A stretch of 64,000 bases of DNA from Flavobacteriales bacterium (GTDB taxonomy: Bacteria > Bacteroidota > Bacteroidia > Flavobacteriales > TMED113), in NCBI GenBank assembly GCA_002718895.1, contig PBGD01000007.1, positions 22,954 through 86,953 on the forward strand. The letters are read 5' to 3'. This document shows, in pieces, positions 1 through 9,385 of the stretch (positions are counted from its first letter, which is position 1; each line of letters begins with the position of its first letter). Both the position numbers and the translations under genes were made by a program. The notes under the pieces were generated by a model. The model searched no databases. It was not told the origin of the DNA and saw only the letters and a list, made by a program, of their open reading frames with translations.

Positions 1-1235
1 AAATCTGCAAGGCTAGTTACATGACAATAACTCATTATAGTTCCATATTCGTAAGTAGAATTTAAAAATAACCCATCAGGGTTGCCGTAGCAACTATCAT
101 CAGGGTCAAATAAGCTTCCATACATATTGCAGTTATCTATTGCTCCACCAGGAAAATCATAATTTGCATCAGCATTCCAAACACAATCATGGGTGTGATT
201 AGCACCAATATTGTGACCCAGTTCATGAGATACTACCATAAAATGCCACGAATAAAAATTACTAAATGGTTGAGATAAATAATTATAATTAATAGTTGTA
301 CCTAGTCCTCCAGTTACGGCATAACCCCATTGATTTGAGCAAAGTACATCTAATTCAGCAAGTCCGCCGCCCACACTTTTTCTAGTAAATAAATGTGCAA
401 TATCTCGCTCTACCTGAGTAAATTGAGATGGCCACTGCCAAGTATCTTCAAATGCATTTAGATATTCGTACATGTCATCATTTAGCTCATTGTACGGACC
501 AGGTGTTTCCCATACATGCACATAACTAGCTTGAACAATTGCATCTAACTCAGACGTGTATATTTCACTAACACCAGTTAAAATAGCTAGTGCCCATTCA
601 ACAGCATCTTCGCAACTATAATCAAATTCACTATAGGTGTAGAAGTCAATTTCAACAGCCATATTTAAACATAGTTGGTTACCACTTCGTTCATTTGAAT
701 TATGAAAATCTATATTTTGAGGTGTATTATCGCTTGTTTTTGTGTGGCAATTAAAATTAAAATCAGCAATCGTATCAGACATGTCCACAAGAGCATAATG
801 ATTATTCTCTATGTGGACAATTTCATAAACTTTACCATCTTTTTTCAATACACCAATTAATACATTTTTATAGATTGATAAACTCCCAGAAATTTGGGTT
901 TTTCCTAAAACTCGATAAGAAATTGTTTTAGGGACGTAATCTTCCTCCTTATAACCTGTATCAGTTGTCCTACCTAATTTGAAACTTTGAGTGTAAGCTT
1001 CAAAATAATTTAACTCAAGTGTTAAGGATGTATTATTGAAAAAAGGTATTTGTACAGTCTTATAGCAAGGTTGAAAATTTGTTAAACTATCAATTAATTC
1101 TAGGTTTATATCTAAATAAATGGTGTTTTTAGCTTGATTAGTCAAAGGTTCTCCCGCTATGTCAGATAATATAAAAATATCTGATTGGCTTAAGCAAATG
1201 AAAGGGATGAGAATAATGAATAAAATTTTTTTCAC
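1..1235 (-). CDS. Secreted M12B-type (reprolysin-like) zinc metalloprotease, 3' end outside window
   Basis: This gene runs off the left edge; 411 complete codons are visible from a GTG start at 1235. The first 19 residues (K-rich start, then ILFIILIPFICLS) look like a signal peptide. A zinc site HELGHNIGANH lies at residues 337-347, followed by T-H-D, which matches the HExxHxxGxxHxxD form of metzincins, and the Met-turn region reads GTIMSYCH near residues 398-405. It should therefore be an exported endopeptidase; a C-terminal type IX sorting tail would be expected but lies beyond the window. The start rests on the signal peptide, since no ATG occurs nearby. Only 38 bases separate it from the divergent CotH-like gene. 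The family is clear; the substrate is unknown. Confidence 0.85.
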   Translation of the reverse strand, partial: MKKILFIILIPFICLSQSDIFILSDIAGEPLTNQAKNTIYLDINLELIDSLTNFQPCYKTVQIPFFNNTSLTLELNYFEAYTQSFKLGRTTDTGYKEEDYVPKTISYRVLGKTQISGSLSIYKNVLIGVLKKDGKVYEIVHIENNHYALVDMSDTIADFNFNCHTKTSDNTPQNIDFHNSNERSGNQLCLNMAVEIDFYTYSEFDYSCEDAVEWALAILTGVSEIYTSELDAIVQASYVHVWETPGPYNELNDDMYEYLNAFEDTWQWPSQFTQVERDIAHLFTRKSVGGGLAELDVLCSNQWGYAVTGGLGTTINYNYLSQPFSNFYSWHFMVVSHELGHNIGANHTHDCVWNADANYDFPGGAIDNCNMYGSLFDPDDSCYGNPDGLFLNSTYEYGTIMSYCHVTSLAD

Positions 1236-1248
1236 GAATCAAATATAG

Positions 1249-1256
1249 TACTTTTG
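1249..1256 (+). promoter_or_regulatory. Putative -7 element (TACTTTTG) for the CotH-like gene
   Basis: TACTTTTG fits the Bacteroidetes TAnnTTTG -7 consensus and lies 17 bases before the ATG at 1274. No good TTG -33 element is visible at the usual spacing. A TATATTTG on the opposite strand (1247-1240) is too close to the GTG at 1235 to be a normal promoter for that gene. Confidence 0.3.
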
Positions 1257-1273
1257 TACAAACGCATAATCTT

Positions 1274-4216
1274 ATGAGATATTTTAAAACCATCCTATTA
1301 TTTATTTTAGTTTTTATTTCATGTAATAATCAAAAAAATAATGATTTAAAAAACAATATTATATACTATTGTGATGCTGAAAATGCTACGGCAGATAAAA
1401 AGCAATTTATTACTCATGGAGACAAATTTGGTGGTGCTAAATCTAGAAATTCTGAAGATGCATACAAAGGAAATTATTCATGTAAGTTAGATCAAAGGAT
1501 TAAGTATGGAATGGAAAAAAAAATATATGATGTTGTTCCAGGTGAATTGATCAAAGTCTCAGTTTTTCGCAAAAGTTCTATTGATAATAGTAAAGGCTTT
1601 TTAGTTGTTTCCACATCCAATTTAGAAGATGATCAAAAAATTTATCAAAGTAGAAATAAAAGTTTTGGTGAAAAGGATGAAAATGGATGGGAGCATATTG
1701 CATTTGATGTTCAAATTCCGAAAAAAGGTATAAAAATATCAGTACTTAAAGTGTATGTATATTTGGCTGATCAAGAGGGAGAGACTGTCTATTTTGATGA
1801 CCTATTAATTGAGAGAGACTTTAGTAGATTAAGTTCTAAAAAATATGGTAAAGAAGCTATTAGTATTCAAATGGCAGATGTACATTATAACAAATTATTT
1901 GCTATGAGAGATACAGCTTTTTTGCAGGGAGTTATAAGCAGTAACTTAAAAAAATTCGTTCCTGGAATTCTAAGTTATAAGGGAGAAAAATTTCCAATTG
2001 AAATAAGGTTAAAAGGAGATTGGACTGATCATATAATTGGTGGCAAGTGGTCGTTCAGAATAAAATTAAGACAATCACAAAGTTTAATGGGCTTAAAGCA
2101 GTTTTCACTCCAAAGTCCTGCAACAAGAAGTTTTTTAAATGAATGGATAATACATGAAATGTGTCATGATGAGGATATTTTATCAACTCGTTATGAGTTC
2201 CACCCTTTAATAATTAATGGTATGTCATTTGGCATCTATGCATTAGAAGAACACTTTACTAAGCAATTAATAGAATCCAAAAAAAGAAGGGAAGGACCAA
2301 TTTTAAAATTTGATGAGAATGGTCTTTGGGAAAGAGAACTATATTATAAGAAGAATAATAAATATTTAAATAAGCCATTTTTTGAAGCTTCTAAGATTTT
2401 GCCATTTCAAAAGGGTAAAACTATTAGAACACCAAATTTGAAAAACCAGTTTTTAATTGCTCAGAACTTAATGTTAAAATATAAAAATGGAGATTCTGAT
2501 TTTACTAGTTATTTAGACCTAGATAGATTAGCAAAAGCATATGCAATCATGACCATCGGAAACGTTAAACATGCTTTCACATGGCACAATCAACGGTTTT
2601 ACTATAATCCTGTTCTTAGTAAATTAGAACTAATTGTGTATGACTGCTACCCTAATGCTACTCAACAAAAAACGGATCCAAAGATATTTGGAAATTGGGA
2701 AGAGGGTACACACTTTGTTAAACCTTCTGAATATGCAACTTTGGCCGTATTTAACGATTTAAATTTTAATCAGACTTATTTATATTACTTAAAAAAGTTT
2801 ACTGCAAATTCTTACTATCAAAACTTTTTATCTTCTAAAAAAGACAAAATAGACTCAATACAAACATTAATTTCGAAAGATTATTTGGGTTATAAGTTTA
2901 ATAATGAATCATTTTGGAGCAATATTGAAAAGGTCAAAACCATGATCACTGAGTATGAAGAAAAAATAAATAAAGAAACAATAAGATTTTCTAGGGAAAA
3001 CAAAGTATATAATGAGAAAACTGATACTGTTTTCCCTTCAGTGTCACTAGTTGCTCATTTAGAGCAATCATACCCAGATGGAACAGCACAAATATCTTTG
3101 ACTAATTATCATACAAAATCAATTATAGTGTGTGGTTATTCGACAAAAGAAGATAGAGACAGTATTGTTGTACTTAACTCTCAGTTTTCTATGCTGCCAA
3201 GTATTTCAAAAGATGTAAAATATATTTTTGATAAAAATCCGTATAAAATCTTTTATAAAGAAAATAACCAAAGCAATAAAACTACACATAGTTGTCTAGT
3301 TTCTAATTGGAACAAACCAGTTTTAAAATCAGAGTTATATAATTTAATGACCACTAAATTAGATTCCAATTGCGATTTTCTAAAAATAGATAGTAGCCAA
3401 GTTACTTTTTTAAAGGGTAGACATTTTGTAGAAAGAAGTATTATTATTCCAAAAAACATGAATGTTGTATTTGAGCCAGGCACAGAATTAATATTTGACA
3501 ATGAAACATTTTTTATAAGTTACTCATCTATTGATATGCAAGGGACATTAGAAAATCCTATAAAAATCACATCTCTAGATAATACGGCTAACGGATTTAC
3601 AATTTTTCAAGCCCCTGAAAGGTCTGTTCTTAAACACGTAGTTTTTGACGGTTTGAATACACTTGATCTTTATGGTTGGACATTAACGGGTGCAGTAAGT
3701 TTTTATGAATCAGATGTTGATATTAGCTATTGTGAATTTAATAATAATGTATGTGAAGATGGTCTAAATGTTATACGCTCAGATTTCAATTTTGTAAATA
3801 GCACAATGACTAACACAGCTTTTGATGCTATAGACGGGGACTTTTGTACTGGAGAGATATCTGACTCAAAATTCTATACACTAGGCAATGATTGCTTAGA
3901 TTTTTCTGGTAGTTACATGAAAATCAAGAACTGTCAAATTAATAGTGCTGGAGATAAGGGAATTTCATGTGGAGAAGCATCCACTCTAAATGTAAGTGAT
4001 ATTAAAATAGATGGAGCTCATACAGGTGCCGCTTCTAAAGATCACTCAAAATTATTTATAAATAATATTGATATTAATAATTGTAAAATTGCATTTTCTA
4101 GTTTTGAAAAAAAATCTGAATATGGTCCAGGATATATGGAAGTAAAAAATTATAAAATAAATAATACACCAGTTGAATCAAATTCAATAGATGGTTCGAA
4201 AATATTATTAAAATAA
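1274..4216 (+). CDS. Lipoprotein with CotH-like domain and C-terminal parallel beta-helix
   Basis: A 980-residue predicted lipoprotein: hydrophobic leader ending in FISC with Cys17 as the lipidation site. Residues ~28-182 look like a carbohydrate-binding beta-sandwich (ending VYFDDLLIERDF). Residues ~240-470 resemble the CotH kinase family: IRLKGDW, GKWSFRIKL, MGLKQFSLQ, INGMSFGIYALEEHF, GPILKFD and HNQRFYYNP can be matched in order. The usual acidic PWDxD-type motif is here VYDCYP (455-460), so the second Asp is missing. Residues ~690-960 contain beta-helix features (VVFEPGTELIF, GTLENPIKITS, repeated short strands with buried Asn/Ser). Likely on the cell surface or periplasmic side. The CotH assignment is by motif pattern; activity is uncertain. 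Confidence 0.7.
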   Translation: MRYFKTILLFILVFISCNNQKNNDLKNNIIYYCDAENATADKKQFITHGDKFGGAKSRNSEDAYKGNYSCKLDQRIKYGMEKKIYDVVPGELIKVSVFRKSSIDNSKGFLVVSTSNLEDDQKIYQSRNKSFGEKDENGWEHIAFDVQIPKKGIKISVLKVYVYLADQEGETVYFDDLLIERDFSRLSSKKYGKEAISIQMADVHYNKLFAMRDTAFLQGVISSNLKKFVPGILSYKGEKFPIEIRLKGDWTDHIIGGKWSFRIKLRQSQSLMGLKQFSLQSPATRSFLNEWIIHEMCHDEDILSTRYEFHPLIINGMSFGIYALEEHFTKQLIESKKRREGPILKFDENGLWERELYYKKNNKYLNKPFFEASKILPFQKGKTIRTPNLKNQFLIAQNLMLKYKNGDSDFTSYLDLDRLAKAYAIMTIGNVKHAFTWHNQRFYYNPVLSKLELIVYDCYPNATQQKTDPKIFGNWEEGTHFVKPSEYATLAVFNDLNFNQTYLYYLKKFTANSYYQNFLSSKKDKIDSIQTLISKDYLGYKFNNESFWSNIEKVKTMITEYEEKINKETIRFSRENKVYNEKTDTVFPSVSLVAHLEQSYPDGTAQISLTNYHTKSIIVCGYSTKEDRDSIVVLNSQFSMLPSISKDVKYIFDKNPYKIFYKENNQSNKTTHSCLVSNWNKPVLKSELYNLMTTKLDSNCDFLKIDSSQVTFLKGRHFVERSIIIPKNMNVVFEPGTELIFDNETFFISYSSIDMQGTLENPIKITSLDNTANGFTIFQAPERSVLKHVVFDGLNTLDLYGWTLTGAVSFYESDVDISYCEFNNNVCEDGLNVIRSDFNFVNSTMTNTAFDAIDGDFCTGEISDSKFYTLGNDCLDFSGSYMKIKNCQINSAGDKGISCGEASTLNVSDIKIDGAHTGAASKDHSKLFINNIDINNCKIAFSSFEKKSEYGPGYMEVKNYKINNTPVESNSIDGSKILLK

Positions 4217-4227
4217 TTTAAAACTAT

Positions 4228-4824
4228 TTACAATATTATTCCTACTCCCAAACTAATTATATATTGTTTTAAATCAATAGGTTCTAATTTAAAATTCCCA
4301 TCAGCTATTTTATTTTCACATCTAATTTCTAAAATCATTTTTTTATCAAAAATCCATCCGACACCTAAGTTAGCACTTGTATTTGTCCTTGATGTGAAAT
4401 CTAATTCACTAAGATTTAGGGACGAAGAAGATGCTTGATCACTCCACTTCCACTTATAATTATTTGACATCAAGTAATTATAGTTAATACCATAAATAAC
4501 ATAAAAATTTCTTACTAAGAATAATTCCATATTAGAACTTATACTCATCCAATTATAAATATATCTTTGAACCCATTTTTTGCCAGCAATTTCTCCAGAA
4601 TTAGAGTGTATGTTTTTTGAAAAGGTTAATTCATTTTTGATTTTGATTTGTTTGCTTAGATTTATTTTTGCAAAGGATCTTAATTGAATTCCTAAATTGA
4701 AATCGTCGTTTAATTCGTAAGAAATATGATCAATCTTATGGCTAGCTCCTATTTCGAAGCCTATTTGCGCTCTTAGATTTATGGCGCAAAACAAAAAAAG
4801 AATTTTAATACAATTTCTTCTCAT
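4228..4824 (-). CDS. Predicted outer-membrane beta-barrel protein of unknown function
   Basis: A 198-residue protein with an N-terminal signal peptide (KILFLFCAINLRAQ, likely cleaved after AQ) followed by alternating hydrophobic/polar segments typical of a small outer-membrane barrel, such as FGIQL-like and LGVGWIF strands, ending in LGVGIIL. No catalytic motif is seen. It lies 17 bases downstream of metG on the same strand and converges on the CotH-like gene with 11 bases between the stops. I do not recognise a named family; the barrel call is inferred from strand pattern and signal peptide. Confidence 0.55.
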   Translation of the reverse strand: MRRNCIKILFLFCAINLRAQIGFEIGASHKIDHISYELNDDFNLGIQLRSFAKINLSKQIKIKNELTFSKNIHSNSGEIAGKKWVQRYIYNWMSISSNMELFLVRNFYVIYGINYNYLMSNNYKWKWSDQASSSSLNLSELDFTSRTNTSANLGVGWIFDKKMILEIRCENKIADGNFKLEPIDLKQYIISLGVGIIL

Positions 4825-4841
4825 TTTGGTTATTAATCATT

Positions 4842-6539
4842 CTAATTCTCTTGGCTTAAGGACTTTAATCTTTGTATCTCCTTTTCAATTGTATCATCTT
4901 CAATTCTAGAAAATAGAAGCGAAGGCATATTTAAAGTATGTTGTGGCTTTATTAAATCTATACTAGATAAATCGCCCCATTTATAAGCCTTTATATTTAA
5001 CATTTTGGTGATTTTCTTTGCTGTAAAAGGTAAAAAAGGTTCGCATAAAACAGAGAGGTGTGCAGTTATTTGAATAGCAATATTTAATATTGTTTCAGTG
5101 CGCTCTTGACCCGTAGAAGTTTTAAATAACTTCCAAGGTTCAGTATCTGCAAGATATTTATTTCCAGCACGTGCAAGGTCCATAATTGTTTGCAAAGCAA
5201 AGCGAAATTTATAATTTTTAATATGTTGACTCACAATCTTGTGAGTATTTTCTAACTCTTTTAGAATAGTTTTATCATCAATTTCAATTGCATGCCTTTC
5301 AGGTGTTTTTCCATCCCAATATTTGTGACAAAGCACAAGTACCCTATTGATAAAATTACCAAGGATCGCGACTAATTCATTATTATTCCTTGCTTGAAAA
5401 TCCTTCCAAGTAAAATCGTTATCTTTGTTTTCGGGAGCATTTATACATAAAGTGTATCTTAAAACATCTTGCTGATCAGGAAAATTTTTTAAGTACTCAT
5501 GAAGCCAAACAGCCCAATTCCTAGAAGTGGAAATTTTTTGCCCCTCCAAATTTAAAAATTCATTTGCAGGAACATTATTTGGTAAAATATAATCACCATG
5601 GGCTTTTAACATTGTGGGAAATATAATGCAATGAAACACAATATTATCTTTGCCAATAAAATGTATTAATTTAGTTTTTGGATCTTTCCAATATGGTTTC
5701 CAATCTACTTTATTTTCAATCGACCACTCTCGTGTTGCTGAAATATAGCCAATAGGTGCATCAAACCAAACGTATAAAACTTTACCATCTTCACCTTCGA
5801 TCGGCACTTTAATCCCCCAGTCTAAATCTCTTGTTACTGCTCTAGGTTTAAGTCCTGCTTCGAGCCAAGATCTACATTGACCTATTACATTTGATTTCCA
5901 ATCTTCTTTTTTAGAATTTAAAATCCATTCTTTTAGCCAATTTTCATATTTGTTTAATGGCAAATACCAGTGTTTAGTCTCTTTTTGGATTAGTTCACCA
6001 CCACTTAATACTGACCTAGGGTTCTTTAGTTCTGAAGGATCTAAACTTGTTCCACATTTTTCACATTGATCTCCATAAGCAGAGTCATTATTGCAAATTG
6101 GACACTCGCCTTGAATATATCTATCAGCTAAAAAAGTGTTTTCAATATTATCAAAATACTGTTTAGAAGTTTTTTCAATAAACTGCTTTTTTTTGTGTAA
6201 TTGAGTGAAAAAATCTTTTGAAATTTCGTGATGTATTTTATTTGATGTTCTACTGTAATAATCGAATGATACGCCAAATTGTTCAAAGGAATTTTTAATT
6301 AAAGCATGATATTTATCGACGACTTCTTTTGGAGTAATTTTGTTTTGCTTAGCTTTTATTGTTATTGGAACACCATGTTCATCAGATCCACAAACAAATA
6401 AAACATTGTTGCCTACACTTCTGTTATATCTAGCAAAAATATCTGCTGGAATATACACGCCCGCTAGATGACCAATGTGTATTGGCCCATTTGCATAGGG
6501 TAATGCTGCAGTAATAGTAAATCTAGATGAGTCGCTCAT
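4842..6539 (-). CDS. metG: Methionyl-tRNA synthetase, short form
   Basis: Charges tRNA-Met in the cytoplasm. Class I signature HIGH is at residues 21-24 (PIHIGHLAG); the KMSKS loop is KISTS at 335-339, the variant usual in this family. Four cysteines for the knuckle zinc site are at 146, 149, 159 and 162 (CPIC and CEKC). At 565 residues it ends after the anticodon-binding helical domain, lacking the C-terminal EMAP/Trbp-type tRNA-binding domain that many Bacteroidetes MetG proteins (about 680-690 residues) carry. Starts divergently from the LD-carboxypeptidase gene, 39 bases apart. Confidence 0.97.
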   Translation of the reverse strand: MSDSSRFTITAALPYANGPIHIGHLAGVYIPADIFARYNRSVGNNVLFVCGSDEHGVPITIKAKQNKITPKEVVDKYHALIKNSFEQFGVSFDYYSRTSNKIHHEISKDFFTQLHKKKQFIEKTSKQYFDNIENTFLADRYIQGECPICNNDSAYGDQCEKCGTSLDPSELKNPRSVLSGGELIQKETKHWYLPLNKYENWLKEWILNSKKEDWKSNVIGQCRSWLEAGLKPRAVTRDLDWGIKVPIEGEDGKVLYVWFDAPIGYISATREWSIENKVDWKPYWKDPKTKLIHFIGKDNIVFHCIIFPTMLKAHGDYILPNNVPANEFLNLEGQKISTSRNWAVWLHEYLKNFPDQQDVLRYTLCINAPENKDNDFTWKDFQARNNNELVAILGNFINRVLVLCHKYWDGKTPERHAIEIDDKTILKELENTHKIVSQHIKNYKFRFALQTIMDLARAGNKYLADTEPWKLFKTSTGQERTETILNIAIQITAHLSVLCEPFLPFTAKKITKMLNIKAYKWGDLSSIDLIKPQHTLNMPSLLFSRIEDDTIEKEIQRLKSLSQEN

Positions 6540-6578
6540 AGTTTTGTATATTGTGTAAAAGTATGTTAAACATTTAGA

Positions 6579-7511
6579 ATGACAATAAATAATACTAATT
6601 CTATAGTACCTCCTTATTTAGTTAAAGGAGATTTAATTGAAATTATTGCACCAGCAAGGTATGTAACTCAAGAAGATATAAATTTTTCTATAAAATTAGT
6701 GGAAAAAGCGGGTTTCAAGGTCAAAATTAACTCAAGTGTTTATCAACAGCATAATATATTTGGAGGAACCCTTTTATCAAGATCAAATAATCTTCAAAAT
6801 GCTTTAGATAATAGTGAAAGTAAGGCTATATTATTTGCTAGAGGGGGTTATGGGACAATTCAAATTATTGATAAAATAAATTTCATACAATTTAAAAATA
6901 GTCCAAAATGGCTTATAGGTTTCAGCGATATTACAGTACTATTATCTCATATCTATTCAGTTTTTAATATTCAATCTATTCACGGACCAATGGCTTTCAA
7001 CTTTAAAAGAACTAATCTAAACAATTTAAATGCTTTGTTTGATGTTTTACAAGGTCAGTCAAAGAATTTAAAATGTCCAAGTAGTAAATTTAATAAAACA
7101 GGATCTGCTTCAGGAACACTTTTCGGAGGTAATTTATCTGTTTTGTGTAGTTTAATTGGATCACGCTCTTTTCCATTAAATGATGCAAAAATTGTCTTTT
7201 TTATAGAAGATGTTGACGAGTACTTATATCACTTGGAAAGAATGATATATACTTTAGATAGATGTGGGTTTTTTAACAAAGTACAAGGCTTAATTATTGG
7301 AGAAATGAAAAATATATTAGATAATGAAATAAAATTTGGCAAAAACATAAATAATCTGATTTTAGATATAGTTGACAAATATGATTTTCCAGTTTGTTTT
7401 GATTTTCCTTTTGGACACAACCGCAATAACACTCCGCTTGTATTTGGGGCAAATGTTAAGCTAGAAGTTAATAAATTTGATACAAATCTCTACTTTCACA
7501 ATGAGTATTAA
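6579..7511 (+). CDS. LD-carboxypeptidase, peptidase family S66
   Basis: A cytoplasmic-type S66 serine peptidase (LdcA/MccF family), 310 residues, the normal length. Seen motifs: ARGGYGT, then GFSDIT with the nucleophile Ser, [19 protein letters not shown] with the catalytic Glu, and [12 protein letters not shown] with the catalytic His. The family trims the terminal D-Ala from L,D-linked muropeptides in murein recycling, or in the MccF branch inactivates microcin-type peptides; the sequence alone does not separate these. The stop overlaps the start of the pseudouridine synthase gene by 11 bases, suggesting co-transcription. No signal peptide. Confidence 0.9.
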   Translation: MTINNTNSIVPPYLVKGDLIEIIAPARYVTQEDINFSIKLVEKAGFKVKINSSVYQQHNIFGGTLLSRSNNLQNALDNSESKAILFARGGYGTIQIIDKINFIQFKNSPKWLIGFSDITVLLSHIYSVFNIQSIHGPMAFNFKRTNLNNLNALFDVLQGQSKNLKCPSSKFNKTGSASGTLFGGNLSVLCSLIGSRSFPLNDAKIVFFIEDVDEYLYHLERMIYTLDRCGFFNKVQGLIIGEMKNILDNEIKFGKNINNLILDIVDKYDFPVCFDFPFGHNRNNTPLVFGANVKLEVNKFDTNLYFHNEY

Positions 7512-8226
7512 AACAAAAAATAAAGTTAGATTAAATAAGTTTATTGCAATTTGTGGTGTTTGCTCTAGAAGGAAAGCTGATGAAATGATTCAGCAAGGAC
7601 TGGTTATGGTAAATAAAAAAACTATAACCCAATTAGGGTATTATGTAGACCCCAATGATATAGTTTGCGTAAGAGGCAAAAAAATTAAACCCGAAAAGAA
7701 ACAATATATTTTACTTAATAAGCCCAAGGGCTATATAACAACATTGAGTGATGAAAAAAACAGAAAAACAGTGATGTGTTTAATTAATTCTTCATTTAAT
7801 GAACGACTATTCCCTGTTGGTAGGTTAGATAAAGATACTACAGGCTTATTGTTATTTACCAACGATGGTGATATTGCAAAAAAATTAACTCATCCAAAAT
7901 ATGAGGTAAAAAAATCATATAATGTATCTTTAAACAAGCAAGTTCCATTACTAGTGTTAGAAAACATAAAAAAAGGAGTACAACTAGATGATGGTATTAT
8001 GAGAGTGGATTCAATAGATTATCTAGACGACTCAAAAAGAAATATAACGTTAACTATTCATAGCGGAAAGAACAGAGTCATTAGAAGACTTTTTGAACAC
8101 TTTAGTTTTGATGTTAAGAAATTAGATAGAGTTGGATACTCCTTCCTAACTAAGAAAAATTTGAGACAAGCAAATTGGAGGCTGTTAACACCCCAAGAAA
8201 TTAAAAAATTAAAGAAAAATCACTAA
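7501..8226 (+). CDS. RsuA/RluB-family pseudouridine synthase
   Basis: A 241-residue enzyme: S4 RNA-binding domain first (RLNKFIAICGVCSRRKADEMI), then the catalytic domain with GRLDKDTTGLLLFTNDGD, where the Asp of RLDxxTTG is the nucleophile, and late GKNRVIRRLFEHF. This is the RsuA/RluB/RluE/RluF branch; in Bacteroidetes such S4-bearing proteins are usually assigned to RluB (23S rRNA, near position 2605), but the exact uridine cannot be read from sequence. I start at ATG 7501, not an upstream in-frame codon at 7477 deeper in the previous gene, because the S4 domain then begins at the usual distance from the N-terminus. Confidence 0.88.
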   Translation: MSIKTKNKVRLNKFIAICGVCSRRKADEMIQQGLVMVNKKTITQLGYYVDPNDIVCVRGKKIKPEKKQYILLNKPKGYITTLSDEKNRKTVMCLINSSFNERLFPVGRLDKDTTGLLLFTNDGDIAKKLTHPKYEVKKSYNVSLNKQVPLLVLENIKKGVQLDDGIMRVDSIDYLDDSKRNITLTIHSGKNRVIRRLFEHFSFDVKKLDRVGYSFLTKKNLRQANWRLLTPQEIKKLKKNH

Positions 8227-8245
8227 ATTATTATTTATAAATTAT

Positions 8246-9385
8246 ATGTTTAATTTGTTAGGTGTATTCTCAAATAAGTTTTTATTTTTTTTAGCCGCAT
8301 TAATTATAGGGTCAACATTATGGTATACCAATAATTTAGCATCTCAATTTAAAATTGAAGAAGAAAAAAAAGTAGCTCTTTGGGCAAGAGCTACAAAAGA
8401 ACTTTCTAATTTGAATAATTCAAATATTGATGTGGGTTTTATTTTTGATGTGGTAAATAACAATACTTCGATACCTGCAATTTTAGTAGATGACCATGGG
8501 GCTATTGTGCATGCAATTAATTTAAATCCTAACCAGTCTCCAGAAATCACTTTAGATTTAATGCAAAGAAGATATCCTAATCAACGTATTGAGATAGACT
8601 TAATAGATGGTACAAAAAATTTCATTTATTATAAAGACTCTAAACTACTTCAAAGATTAAAATACTTTCCAGTTTTTATGTTTTCTATCATTGCTGCATT
8701 TATGCTTGTGGCATATTCTGCTTTTAGTAATGCAAGAATTGCACAGCAAAATAAAGTTTGGACTGGAATGGCAAAAGAAACAGCACACCAAATAGGAACT
8801 CCTCTATCATCTTTAATGGGATGGCTAGAGCATTTAAAAGAACAAAGTGTTAATGAAGATGTTTGTAAGGAAATAGAAAACGATCTTACTAGACTCAGTG
8901 TTATTGCTAACAGATTTTCTAAAATAGGATCTTTACCATCTTTAGAAAAACAAGATATAATACCAATTATTGATAATTCAATTAATTACATGAAAAATAG
9001 AGCATCATCTAAGATTACTTTTCAAATTGTTTCACAAACAAAATCTGCAGATGCGTATATTAATAAAGATTTATTTGAATGGGTTATAGAAAATATGATG
9101 AAAAATTCTATAGATGTTTTACAAGAAAAGGGAAGCATAGTTTTTAAAATTTCAAATGATAAACATTATCTTGTGTTAGATATTATAGATAATGGAAAAG
9201 GAATTAAAAAGCAGTTTTTTAATGAAATTTTTCAGCCAGGATTTACTTCAAAGAAAAGAGGCTGGGGACTAGGATTGTCTTTAGTAAAACGAATTATTAA
9301 AGACTATCATAATGGCAAAGTTAGGGTAGTTAAATCTGTTCCATTTAAAGAAACTATAATTAGAGTTTTATTAAACAAAAAATAA
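8246..9385 (+). CDS. Membrane sensor histidine kinase without an adjacent response regulator
   Basis: A 379-residue inner-membrane histidine kinase. Predicted transmembrane segments at ~12-27 and ~141-160 bracket an extracytoplasmic sensor region of about 110 residues. The H-box is MAKETAHQIGTPLSSLMGW with His181, followed by an N-box (ENMMKNSIDVL), G-boxes DNGKGI and WGLGLSLVKRI. The H-box form AHQIGTPL, in place of the usual HExxTPL, is common in Bacteroidetes kinases. No receiver domain or response regulator gene lies in the window, so the partner is elsewhere. It lies 19 bases after the pseudouridine synthase gene and overlaps hemW by one base (TAATG). Confidence 0.93.
   Translation: MFNLLGVFSNKFLFFLAALIIGSTLWYTNNLASQFKIEEEKKVALWARATKELSNLNNSNIDVGFIFDVVNNNTSIPAILVDDHGAIVHAINLNPNQSPEITLDLMQRRYPNQRIEIDLIDGTKNFIYYKDSKLLQRLKYFPVFMFSIIAAFMLVAYSAFSNARIAQQNKVWTGMAKETAHQIGTPLSSLMGWLEHLKEQSVNEDVCKEIENDLTRLSVIANRFSKIGSLPSLEKQDIIPIIDNSINYMKNRASSKITFQIVSQTKSADAYINKDLFEWVIENMMKNSIDVLQEKGSIVFKISNDKHYLVLDIIDNGKGIKKQFFNEIFQPGFTSKKRGWGLGLSLVKRIIKDYHNGKVRVVKSVPFKETIIRVLLNKK

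Noticed and set aside
1240..1247. TATATTTG on the reverse strand before the left-edge protease
   Set aside because: Only 5 bases separate it from the GTG, leaving no room for a normal transcription start; may be coincidence or imply leaderless mRNA.
3253..3501. Reverse-strand ORF within the CotH-like gene
   Set aside because: Antisense shadow of a well-supported coding region, with no domain or start context of its own.
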